Of a stretch of 5,161 nt of DNA, positions 1-5,161 are shown one piece after another (within the stretch, counting starts at the first letter, position 1; each line of letters opens with the position of its first letter). Source of the DNA: Bacteroidales bacterium (lineage in GTDB: Bacteria; Bacteroidota; Bacteroidia; Bacteroidales; Dysgonomonadaceae); assembly GCA_012518155.1 (NCBI GenBank), contig JAAYTC010000259.1:1-5161 (forward strand), written 5' to 3'. The notes beneath the pieces are model-generated. The model saw only the letters and a list, made by a program, of their open reading frames with translations, searched no databases and was not told the origin of the DNA. A program made the position numbers and the translations under genes.

Positions 1-1010
1 CGAATCACGGGGAGCGACAGAGTCATTTGGACATAACGAAAAAACTACAACCGTTGGTTGAATCGGGTATTCGAGTGTTTGTCGTGCCCGGGAACCACGA
101 TGTGAACATTCCCAACGCGCGAGCGTACGTCGGCGAAACACCCGCTCCGGTATCCTCTATATCTGCCGAAGAATTCGCTGAAATCTACGCGCCGTTCGGG
201 TACGGCAATGCCTTCACTACGGATGATGCATCCCTTAGTTACCTCTCGGCCATTAACGACACTACATGGCTTCTCGCTTTCGATACCAACCGGTACGATG
301 AACACGCCGATCGCCCCATTACCGCGGGGAGGATCCGTCCCCAAACGATGGAATGGGCACTGAACATCTTGGATAAAGCGCGGAAGGACAACATCACGGT
401 GCTGGGAATGATGCACCACGGGCTGGTAGAGCATATGCCCTACCAGTCGGATCTGTTCTCCGCGTACCTGATGGAAGAATGGGAGCGTCAAGCCGATCGG
501 TTGGCCGACGCGGGGCTGAAGGTGGTCTTTACCGGCCATTTTCACTCCAACGACGTGAGCCGACGCGTTTCGACGGCCGGGAACAGGATATACGATGTGG
601 AGACCGCCAGCTTGGCGCAATACCCTTTTGCCTACCGGATCATGGAATTAAAAGAGGGGCAATTATCGATCGACAGCCGGTTCGTGACCTCCATCCCGAG
701 CAACCCCAACTTGAAAGCGGAATACCGTGAACGGATGAAAACCATCGCGCGTAGAGTGGCCCGCGGTCGTATTGAAGGGATGGGGCTGCCGATGCCGGAG
801 GAGACGCTGGACGCGTTGGTCGACTTGATTGCCGGGATGAGCGTCATGCATGCGCGGGGCGATGAAAAACCGGACGAAGAGATGAGGGAGGCAATAGGGC
901 TCTTCGCGGCCCTGCTCGGGGGCGAGGCGGATATGGATTCGTTTACGTTCGACTTCCCACCGGAGGATAATCGGCTTATTATCAATCTGAAAAAAGATAA
1001 AAATGAATGA
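1..1010 (+). CDS. Calcineurin-like metallophosphoesterase, 5'-truncated by the window edge
   Basis: This is the C-terminal part of a metal-dependent phosphoesterase of the calcineurin-like (Metallophos) superfamily. Numbering from the TTG codon at 27, the visible metal-site motifs are PGNHD (residues 21-25), the MMHHG block (128-132, a metal-ligand histidine) and GHFH (170-173). The upstream D-x-H and G-D motifs must lie before the window. The frame is open leftwards from 27 to base 3 and encodes NHGERQSH, which fits the conserved stretch that follows the G-D motif in this family. TTG at 27 is therefore an internal leucine codon, not the start. Residues about 225-327 form a charged, mostly helical tail beyond the catalytic core, ending in Lys/Asp/Asn/Glu residues before TGA at 1008-1010. 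The substrate cannot be told from sequence. Bacteroidales relatives are often secreted or lipoproteins, but the N-terminus that would show this is missing. The next gene has its own promoter, so this gene is probably not part of the efflux unit. Confidence 0.9.
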   Translation, partial: NHGERQSHLDITKKLQPLVESGIRVFVVPGNHDVNIPNARAYVGETPAPVSSISAEEFAEIYAPFGYGNAFTTDDASLSYLSAINDTTWLLAFDTNRYDEHADRPITAGRIRPQTMEWALNILDKARKDNITVLGMMHHGLVEHMPYQSDLFSAYLMEEWERQADRLADAGLKVVFTGHFHSNDVSRRVSTAGNRIYDVETASLAQYPFAYRIMELKEGQLSIDSRFVTSIPSNPNLKAEYRERMKTIARRVARGRIEGMGLPMPEETLDALVDLIAGMSVMHARGDEKPDEEMREAIGLFAALLGGEADMDSFTFDFPPEDNRLIINLKKDKNE

Positions 1011-1029
1011 ATAATGCTAAAACGATGGC

Positions 1030-1057
1030 TTTTATTTCCTAATAAAGTCTATATTTG
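1030..1057 (+). promoter_or_regulatory. Bacteroidota-type promoter of the marR gene
   Basis: TATATTTG at 1050-1057 is an exact match to the Bacteroidota -7 consensus TAnnTTTG. The -33 element is poor: the best T-rich candidate is TTTT/TTTA at 1030-1034, with a shorter spacer (about 16 bp) than the usual 19 or so. Transcription would be expected to begin a few bases after 1057, giving an untranslated leader of roughly 28 nt before the ATG at 1092. A weak -33 is common for this promoter class. Confidence 0.65.
1031..1046. repeat. AT-rich inverted repeat upstream of the marR -7 element
   Basis: TTTATT (1031-1036) and AATAAA (1041-1046) are perfect inverted arms around a 4-nt spacer, TCCT. It lies 20 bp after the phosphoesterase stop codon and ends 3 bp before the -7 element of the next promoter. 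It could be a protein-binding site in the promoter or a very weak hairpin. With only A-T pairs and no following T-run, it is a poor candidate for an intrinsic terminator. Chance occurrence in AT-rich intergenic DNA is quite possible. Confidence 0.3.
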
Positions 1058-1063
1058 CACCCG

Positions 1064-1080
1064 ATGGTTGTTTATGCAAC
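1064..1080. promoter_or_regulatory. Candidate MarR operator at the marR promoter (shared block, copy 1)
   Basis: ATGGTTGTTTATGCAAC begins 6 nt after the -7 element. Its last 14 bases form an imperfect palindrome, GTTG...CAAC (10 of 14 positions symmetric), the kind of dyad a MarR dimer binds. A 13-of-17 identical block sits in the same place at the promoter of the tolC-like gene (1575-1591). The position over the presumed transcription start is suited to repression. That MarR binds here is inference. Confidence 0.45.
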
Positions 1081-1091
1081 TAAAATAAGGC

Positions 1092-1532
1092 ATGATTAAA
1101 GTAACGGAACGAGAAATATTCGATATACTGACCGGAAAGATTTCGGGGATCATCAACCGGACATTGCTGAAGGCCTTTTCCCGTGAAGGAATAGATATTA
1201 CCACGGAGCAATGGACGGTTCTTTCTTGTTTATGGCGAAAAGACAAGGTTAGCCAGCAAGTGATTTGCGACCTGACCCAAAAAGACAAACCGAGCGTTAC
1301 GCGTCTTATCGATAACCTGGAAAGGAAAAATCTGGTCGTCCGGGTACCGGATACGGCCGATCGGCGAATCAACCTTATCCACCTCACGGCCGAAGGAGCC
1401 TCGTTAAAGCAGAAAACCACCAAGGTGGTTCGCCACGTGGTGAACACGGCGGTGGAGGGAATCCCTCACGATACACTGCTTCAATCGAAAGATATCCTGA
1501 TACGAATTATGCGCAATTTGGAACAAGGTTGA
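1092..1532 (+). CDS. MarR-family transcriptional regulator
   Basis: The 146-residue protein has the usual MarR length and plan: N- and C-terminal helices for dimerisation around a winged helix-turn-helix. The first helix spans about residues 5-30. The DNA-binding domain follows at about 37-102, with the ITTEQWTVL entry helix (36-44), the recognition helix region KPSVTRLIDNLERKNLV (66-82) and the wing marked by DTADRR (87-92), then HLTAEG (97-102). The C-terminal helices are at about 103-146. Such proteins are cytoplasmic repressors that let go of DNA on binding phenolic or lipophilic ligands or on cysteine oxidation. C46 and C59 are present, but nothing here shows redox sensing. The ATG at 1092 is chosen because it follows the promoter by about 35 bp and begins the conserved N-terminal helix. 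The gene lies 68 bp before a tolC-like gene in the same direction, so the likely targets are its own promoter and the efflux genes. The exact ligand is unknown. Confidence 0.93.
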   Translation: MIKVTEREIFDILTGKISGIINRTLLKAFSREGIDITTEQWTVLSCLWRKDKVSQQVICDLTQKDKPSVTRLIDNLERKNLVVRVPDTADRRINLIHLTAEGASLKQKTTKVVRHVVNTAVEGIPHDTLLQSKDILIRIMRNLEQG

Positions 1533-1538
1533 CCCTGG

Positions 1539-1569
1539 TTGGGGTTTGTGGAAAAAAACTGCATTTTTG
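1539..1569 (+). promoter_or_regulatory. Bacteroidota-type promoter of the efflux operon
   Basis: CATTTTTG at 1562-1569 matches 5 of the 6 fixed positions of the -7 consensus TAnnTTTG. A -33 candidate, TTGG, lies at 1539-1542, giving a 19-bp spacer. Another TTTG at 1545-1548 would be too close. The predicted start of transcription, just after about 1573, leaves a leader of about 25 nt before the ATG at 1601. Read-through from marR is also possible because no terminator is visible in this gap. Confidence 0.6.
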
Positions 1570-1577
1570 CAAAAATG
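1562..1577. promoter_or_regulatory. 16-bp perfect palindrome over the efflux promoter -7 element
   Basis: CATTTTTGCAAAAATG is identical to its own reverse complement over all 16 bases. It coincides with the -7 element (1562-1569) and overlaps the start of the shared block (1575-1591). A dimeric repressor bound here would block RNA polymerase directly, and the adjacent gene encodes a MarR-type dimer. The T5/A5 tracts could also produce curvature. The marR promoter shares TTTGCA and ATGG at the matching positions but not the full palindrome. Confidence 0.5.
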
Positions 1578-1591
1578 GTTGTCTAACTAAC
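1575..1591. promoter_or_regulatory. Candidate MarR operator at the efflux promoter (shared block, copy 2)
   Basis: ATGGTTGTCTAACTAAC begins 5 nt after the -7 element and matches the block at 1064-1080 at 13 of 17 positions, including the first eight bases and the final AAC. Its own dyad symmetry (GTT...AAC) is weaker than that of copy 1. It overlaps the right end of the 1562-1577 palindrome, so the two may form one composite site. Confidence 0.4.
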
Positions 1592-1600
1592 TATTATGGT

Positions 1601-3145
1601 ATGAGAAAAACTGGAATAATAATCATCAGCTTAGGCTGTGTTTTTGCTTCACAGGCTCAGAGGCCAGTGAACCTGGAAACGTGCCGGCAATGGGCATTGG
1701 AGCATAACAAAACCCTGAAAGTGGCCAAAGAGAATGTGCGTGCCGCAGAAGCGATGTCGAAGGCCGCGTTCACGCAGTTCCTACCCAACTTTTCGGCGAC
1801 CGGAGCCTACCTCCACAATCAGAAGAACCTCTCCTTGATGGGGGAGGATGCCTACCTGCCGGTAGGGGTGCTGGATGGCACGGGAAATTTCGGTATTGGA
1901 GTCACGGAAACCTCCGTCCCTACGATCCACGATGATGGGACGCTCTCCTTCGGCGAGTCGTCCGTGAACAACCGATTCACCACTGTGGATGGCCAAATGG
2001 TTCCCTTGGATGCGCAGGGCCAACCCTTCGATCCACAGGTTCATCCCGAAAAGATCGATTGGAAGAATTACGCGATGTTGCCTAAGAGCGCGATGGAGTT
2101 TGACGCGCGCAACATTTTCGTGGGAGGGATCAGTTTCGTGCAGCCGCTGTTTATGGGCGGCAAGATCGTGCAACTCAATGCCATCGCGAAGTCGAACGTT
2201 AAAATTGCCGAAGCGCGGGTGGAAGAGCAGATCGAAACCCTTCTGCTGAACGTGGATAAGGCCTACTGGCGGGTCGTCTCGGTGGAAAATAAAGCAACGT
2301 TGGCGAGAGAGTACCGCGGGTTGGTCGACGAGCTGAATAGGAACATGGAGGCGCTCCATGAAGAGGGGATGGTTACGAAGGCCGACGTGCTGAAGGTGCG
2401 GGTTAAACTCAACGAGGCCGATGTGTCGTTGGCAAAGGTGGAGAACGGGCTGACCCTCTCGAGGATGGCGTTGAACCAGCTGTGCGGGCTGCCCCTGGAG
2501 GAGCAGGTGGTGCTGGAGGATGCTGCGTTGGAAGAAAGCCTTGACTTTCCTGAACAGGTTCCCTTTGATCGGGTGTGGGCGAACCGTCCGGAGATGAAGA
2601 TACTGCGGCAAGCAGGGAATATAGCGGCAGCCAATAAAAAGATGCAGATCTCCAATTTTTTACCCAGCATCGCGTTGACAGGGGGGTACGTGGCGACCAA
2701 CCCGAATCTGTTCAACGGGTTTGAAAAGAAGCTCAACGGTATGTTTACTTTCGGGGTGACCGCCTCGGTGCCGCTGTTTCATTTTGGCGAGAAGCGTCAT
2801 GCATTGAACGCGTCGCGTTCCCAGGCGGTGATCGCCAAGTTGGAGATGGAGGAGGCCAAGGAGAAAATTGAACTTCAGGTGCATCAAAATAGGCATCGGG
2901 TGGAAGAGGGGGTGAAAAAACAGGCCGCCACCCGGCAAAATATAGCGCAGGCCGAGGAGAACCTTAGGTACGCGAGGGAGGGATTCAACGAGGGGGTGAT
3001 TACGTCGACCGACCTGTTGATGGCGCAGACCGCGTGGTTGTCGGCGCGTTCGGAATATATCGACGCAACCATCGAAGTGAAGCTAAACAGTGCCTATTTA
3101 AAGAAATCGCAGGGAACGCTTTCTTATGAGGCGGATTCATTATAG
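1601..3145 (+). CDS. TolC-family outer-membrane efflux protein
   Basis: The 514-residue protein is an outer-membrane channel subunit that, as a trimer, would carry exported substrate across the periplasm and outer membrane. Residues 1-20 form a signal peptide: RK, then IIIISLGCVFA, then a likely cut near ASQAQ. After it comes the typical first helix, NLETCRQWALEHNKTLKVAKENV. Two outer-membrane efflux (OEP) repeats are visible as internal duplication: PLFMGGK (182-188) and PLFHFGE (391-397) open matching helices, and EEGMVTKADVL (254-264) matches NEGVITSTDLL (463-473). Residues about 74-170 form a Gly/Asp/Pro-rich stretch between the first helices and the first PLF strand, probably an extracellular or beta-barrel loop. 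I start at ATG 1601, not at the in-frame TTG 1529, because only the 1601 start puts the signal peptide at the N-terminus and the TTG overlaps the marR stop. C13 in SLGC is not a good lipobox. The adaptor gene follows 20 bp downstream. Confidence 0.93.
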   Translation: MRKTGIIIISLGCVFASQAQRPVNLETCRQWALEHNKTLKVAKENVRAAEAMSKAAFTQFLPNFSATGAYLHNQKNLSLMGEDAYLPVGVLDGTGNFGIGVTETSVPTIHDDGTLSFGESSVNNRFTTVDGQMVPLDAQGQPFDPQVHPEKIDWKNYAMLPKSAMEFDARNIFVGGISFVQPLFMGGKIVQLNAIAKSNVKIAEARVEEQIETLLLNVDKAYWRVVSVENKATLAREYRGLVDELNRNMEALHEEGMVTKADVLKVRVKLNEADVSLAKVENGLTLSRMALNQLCGLPLEEQVVLEDAALEESLDFPEQVPFDRVWANRPEMKILRQAGNIAAANKKMQISNFLPSIALTGGYVATNPNLFNGFEKKLNGMFTFGVTASVPLFHFGEKRHALNASRSQAVIAKLEMEEAKEKIELQVHQNRHRVEEGVKKQAATRQNIAQAEENLRYAREGFNEGVITSTDLLMAQTAWLSARSEYIDATIEVKLNSAYLKKSQGTLSYEADSL

Positions 3146-3165
3146 AGCAGAGCCGAACACGAAAC

Positions 3166-4191
3166 ATGCATAAAATCAAAAGCAATCAAATAAAAATGAG
3201 CAAGGAAAATAGAGAGAGCGTGCGTAATTTACAGATAGCGCTCGCGGGATTGATCGCGATTATCGTCGTTCTTTTCATCATCGGGTGGATCATTTACAAA
3301 CCCGAGCCCGTCGTTATTCAAGGGTATGCTGAGGCCGCCGAAGTACGGGTTTCCGGCAAGTTGGCGGGACGGGTCGAGCGGTTCCTCGTGGAAGAGGGGC
3401 AATGGGTGGAGCAGGGCGATACGCTGGTACATATAGATAGTCCCGAAATTCATGCCAAGCTGGCACAAGCCACGGCAGCCCAAAACGCTGCCCTTGCGCA
3501 GGATCGTAAAGCACGAAAGGGCACGAGGGACGAGGTGGTACGCGGAGCCTACGAGGTATGGCAACAAGCGGAGGTAGGCGTGGATATCGCTAAGAAATCG
3601 TACGACAGGGTGGAGCGCCTTTTCGAAAAAGGGGTGGTCACTGCCCAAAAAAGGGATGAAGCGGAAGCGCAATTCTTGGCGGCGACGGCCCAATCGGCGG
3701 CGGCTAAGACGCGGTATGATATGGCGGTGAGTGGTGCGGAACAGGAGGACAAGGCGGCCGCCGAGGCGTTGGTTAACCAAGCGAAAGGTGCGGTACAGGA
3801 AGTGGAGGCTTACATGAGCGAGGTTGTGCTGGTCGCCCCTATCTCCGGAGAGGTGACCGATATTTTTCCACGGCAAGGCGAGCTGGTTGGCACGGGGGCG
3901 CCCGTCATGAACATCATGGACTTGACCGATGTGTGGTTTACCTTCAACGTCCGTGAGGACCTGCTTGAGGATATGAAAAAAGGGGCGACGATTCGGGTGA
4001 AAATTCCCGCATTGGGCGACCTAGAGGCCGCGCTGGAGATTACCGGCTTGAAGGCGATGGCTTCATTCGCCACCTGGAAAGCGACAAAGACGACCGGCGA
4101 TTTCGATGTTCGCACGTTCGAAGTAAGGGCGAAGCCTATTGAACCCATCGAGGACCTGCGACCGGGGATGACCGCGTTGGTGGTACGATAG
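3166..4191 (+). CDS. HlyD-family periplasmic adaptor (membrane fusion protein)
   Basis: The protein (341 residues) would link the inner-membrane permease to the TolC-like channel. It has one N-terminal membrane anchor (about 22-44, AGLIAIIVVLFIIGWIIY). The first half of the lipoyl-like domain follows (about 49-94, with VSGKLAGRVERFLVEEGQWVEQGD), then a long alpha-hairpin (about 95-218). The second lipoyl half is at about 220-252 (APISGEVTDIFPRQGELV), and a beta-barrel domain runs to the C-terminus, ending in RPGMTALVV. At the hairpin tip, R148, L152 and T159 fit the R-x3-L-x6-S pattern that in AcrA-type adaptors contacts TolC, with Thr for Ser. The hairpin looks most like the YbhG/YhiI type that partners ABC-2 permeases. 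The start is uncertain: ATG 3166 lies 20 bp after the tolC-like stop, but an in-frame ATG at 3196 (MSKENRES, in A-rich context) would give 331 residues and keeps every domain. The next gene begins 13 bp after the stop, so the two are surely co-transcribed. Confidence 0.92.
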   Translation: MHKIKSNQIKMSKENRESVRNLQIALAGLIAIIVVLFIIGWIIYKPEPVVIQGYAEAAEVRVSGKLAGRVERFLVEEGQWVEQGDTLVHIDSPEIHAKLAQATAAQNAALAQDRKARKGTRDEVVRGAYEVWQQAEVGVDIAKKSYDRVERLFEKGVVTAQKRDEAEAQFLAATAQSAAAKTRYDMAVSGAEQEDKAAAEALVNQAKGAVQEVEAYMSEVVLVAPISGEVTDIFPRQGELVGTGAPVMNIMDLTDVWFTFNVREDLLEDMKKGATIRVKIPALGDLEAALEITGLKAMASFATWKATKTTGDFDVRTFEVRAKPIEPIEDLRPGMTALVVR

Positions 4192-4198
4192 AAGGGGG
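4192..4198 (+). promoter_or_regulatory. Ribosome binding site that decides the permease start
   Basis: AAGGGGG is purine-rich and lies 6 nt before ATG 4205. A second in-frame ATG at 4199 touches this motif with no spacing, so 4205 is the better start. The other starts in the window have no comparable Shine-Dalgarno sequence, as is usual in Bacteroidota. Confidence 0.45.
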
Positions 4199-4204
4199 AT
4201 GAGG

Positions 4205-5161
4205 ATGCGATCTTTTCTAGAAAAAATAAGGGATGTAACCTATCGTGAATGCCGAAGGCTGCTTTCGAGGCCCATCTACCTGCTGACATCGGTAGGCGCG
4301 ATGCTCTTCTGTTACCTCTTTTTCCTAACGTTCATGGGGGAGGGGTTGCCGCAACGACTGCCCATCGGGATTGTCGACGGCGATCAAACCGCGTTGTCTC
4401 GTACCATCGTTCAGAGCGTGAACGCTTCGCCGCAAGTGGAGGTCGTGGGTTCATACGCTGCTTTCTCGGAGGCGCGAGAAGAGATGCAGCGAGGGGAGAT
4501 TTATGCATTTATCGATGTCTCACCGGGATTCCAAGCCGACTTGTTAGCCAATCGCCGGCCTGGCTTGGCATTTTACGTGAACAACGCGTACCTGGTGGCC
4601 GGCTCCCTCTCCTATAAAGACCTGACCTACGTGAGTGAATTGATGGCGGCGGCCATCAAGCAACAATCGCTTCAAGCGAGAGGGGTGGTTGGAGAGGAGG
4701 GCCTGATGCCCCTTCTGCAGCCGATCGCCATCGACACCCATCCCATCGCTAACCCGAGGGTGAACTACAACGTGTACTTGTCGAACGTGTTGTTGCCGGG
4801 CGTACTCAAGCTGCTAATCATTCTGTTCACGGTATTTGGTATCGGTGTGGAGATAAAGGAAAACAGCACGCGGGAATGGGTAAGCACGGGGGGCGGATCG
4901 ATGCTTGCCTCTCTTACCGGTAAGTTGTTGGTTCATAATTTTCTGTTTTATATCCTTGGACTCGTTGGATTTATCCTCTTGTACGGGGTGATGCGTTTTC
5001 CGATGAACGGCAGCATCGCGTGGATGTGCGTGGCGCTGTTTGTTTTTGTGCTGGCGCACCAGGCGATAGGAATATTTATCATCGGGTTGTTCCCCCGCCT
5101 ACGGGATGCCATCAGCTTGAGCGTCTTCTACGGGTTGCTGGGCTTTACCTTCGCGGGATTC
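4205..5161 (+). CDS. ABC-2 type transporter permease, 3'-truncated by the window edge
   Basis: The first 319 codons of an inner-membrane permease are open to the last base of the window with no stop. The layout is that of the ABC2_membrane_3 (YhhJ/YbhS-like) family. There is a short cytoplasmic N-terminus (EKIRDVTYRECRRLLSRP) and a first membrane helix (about 24-44). A large periplasmic domain follows (about 46-193), starting PIGIVDGDQTALSRTIV and ending with the family-like NPRVNYNVYL (183-192). Further helices are at about 195-217, 241-262 and 271-295, and another begins at about 303. The charged loop EIKENSTREWV (216-226) is typical after the second helix. The visible end, GLLGFTFAGF, is a usual family segment, so roughly 60-80 residues are probably missing. 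The start is ATG 4205, preceded by AAGGGGG. With the adaptor and channel genes directly upstream, this is the inner-membrane part of the export system. No ATPase domain is fused to the visible part. Confidence 0.92.
   Translation, partial: MRSFLEKIRDVTYRECRRLLSRPIYLLTSVGAMLFCYLFFLTFMGEGLPQRLPIGIVDGDQTALSRTIVQSVNASPQVEVVGSYAAFSEAREEMQRGEIYAFIDVSPGFQADLLANRRPGLAFYVNNAYLVAGSLSYKDLTYVSELMAAAIKQQSLQARGVVGEEGLMPLLQPIAIDTHPIANPRVNYNVYLSNVLLPGVLKLLIILFTVFGIGVEIKENSTREWVSTGGGSMLASLTGKLLVHNFLFYILGLVGFILLYGVMRFPMNGSIAWMCVALFVFVLAHQAIGIFIIGLFPRLRDAISLSVFYGLLGFTFAGF

Noticed and set aside
45..620. Reverse-strand open frame of 191 codons opposite the phosphoesterase gene
   Set aside because: The + strand carries conserved metal-site motifs throughout this interval; the antisense product has no recognisable features.
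1011..1049. Intrinsic terminator after the phosphoesterase gene
   Set aside because: Only short A-T stems (TAAAA/TTTTA, TTTATT/AATAAA) with no GC-rich stem or following T-run were found.
1529..1600. In-frame TTG at 1529 as the start of the tolC-like gene, adding 24 residues
   Set aside because: The added segment overlaps the marR stop, spans the promoter and palindrome, and would bury the signal peptide. ATG 1601 gives a normal exported protein.
1628..1639. Lipoprotein signal (SLGC) in the tolC-like protein
   Set aside because: The -3 position is Ser, not Leu or Val, and a better signal peptidase I site, ASQAQ, follows directly before the mature domain.
1781..2611. Long reverse-strand open frame of 276 codons inside the tolC-like gene
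   Set aside because: It lies wholly opposite a well-supported gene and its product is rich in His, Arg, Pro and Gln without a recognisable domain, as expected for the antisense of a GC-leaning coding region.
3229..3876. Reverse-strand open frame of 215 codons opposite the adaptor gene
   Set aside because: Same pattern: Arg/Leu/His-rich low-information product, no domain, and the + strand is clearly coding.
4249..4617. Forward open frame of 122 codons near the permease start
   Set aside because: It is in a different frame inside the permease, whose frame shows membrane helices and family motifs without interruption; the 122-codon product is Arg/Gly-rich and featureless.

Overview
The window reads as ordinary chromosomal DNA from a member of the Bacteroidota, most likely a Bacteroidales species of middling to slightly high GC. 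Three things point there. Two promoters carry the Bacteroidota-type -7 element (TAnnTTTG) instead of an E. coli -10 box. Most starts lack a clear Shine-Dalgarno sequence. The TolC-like and HlyD-like proteins have the character of Bacteroidales efflux proteins. The genus cannot be fixed from this sequence.

Layout, all genes on the + strand: (1) bases 1-1010, the 3' part of a calcineurin-like metallophosphoesterase gene whose start lies outside the window; (2) an 81-bp gap with a promoter; (3) bases 1092-1532, a MarR-family regulator; (4) a 68-bp gap with a second promoter and a 16-bp perfect palindrome; (5) bases 1601-3145, a TolC-family outer-membrane channel protein; (6) bases 3166-4191, an HlyD-family periplasmic adaptor; (7) bases 4205-5161, the first 319 codons of an ABC-2 type permease that runs off the right edge. 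No intergenic gap exceeds 81 bp. I found no tRNA, rRNA, CRISPR array or insertion sequence.

Genes 3-7 form a coherent unit: a MarR repressor next to a three-part export system (inner-membrane permease, periplasmic adaptor, outer-membrane channel). The likely role is export of toxic or amphipathic small molecules, relieved when MarR binds a ligand; the substrate is unknown. No ATPase gene is present in the window, and it may lie downstream or elsewhere.

The most interesting signal is regulatory. The marR and tolC-like promoters share a 17-nt block (13 of 17 identical) placed 5-6 nt after the -7 element. The tolC-like promoter also has a perfect palindrome lying over its -7 element. Together these suggest that the MarR protein controls both its own gene and the pump operon. 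I see no evidence of a wholly new biological system here.
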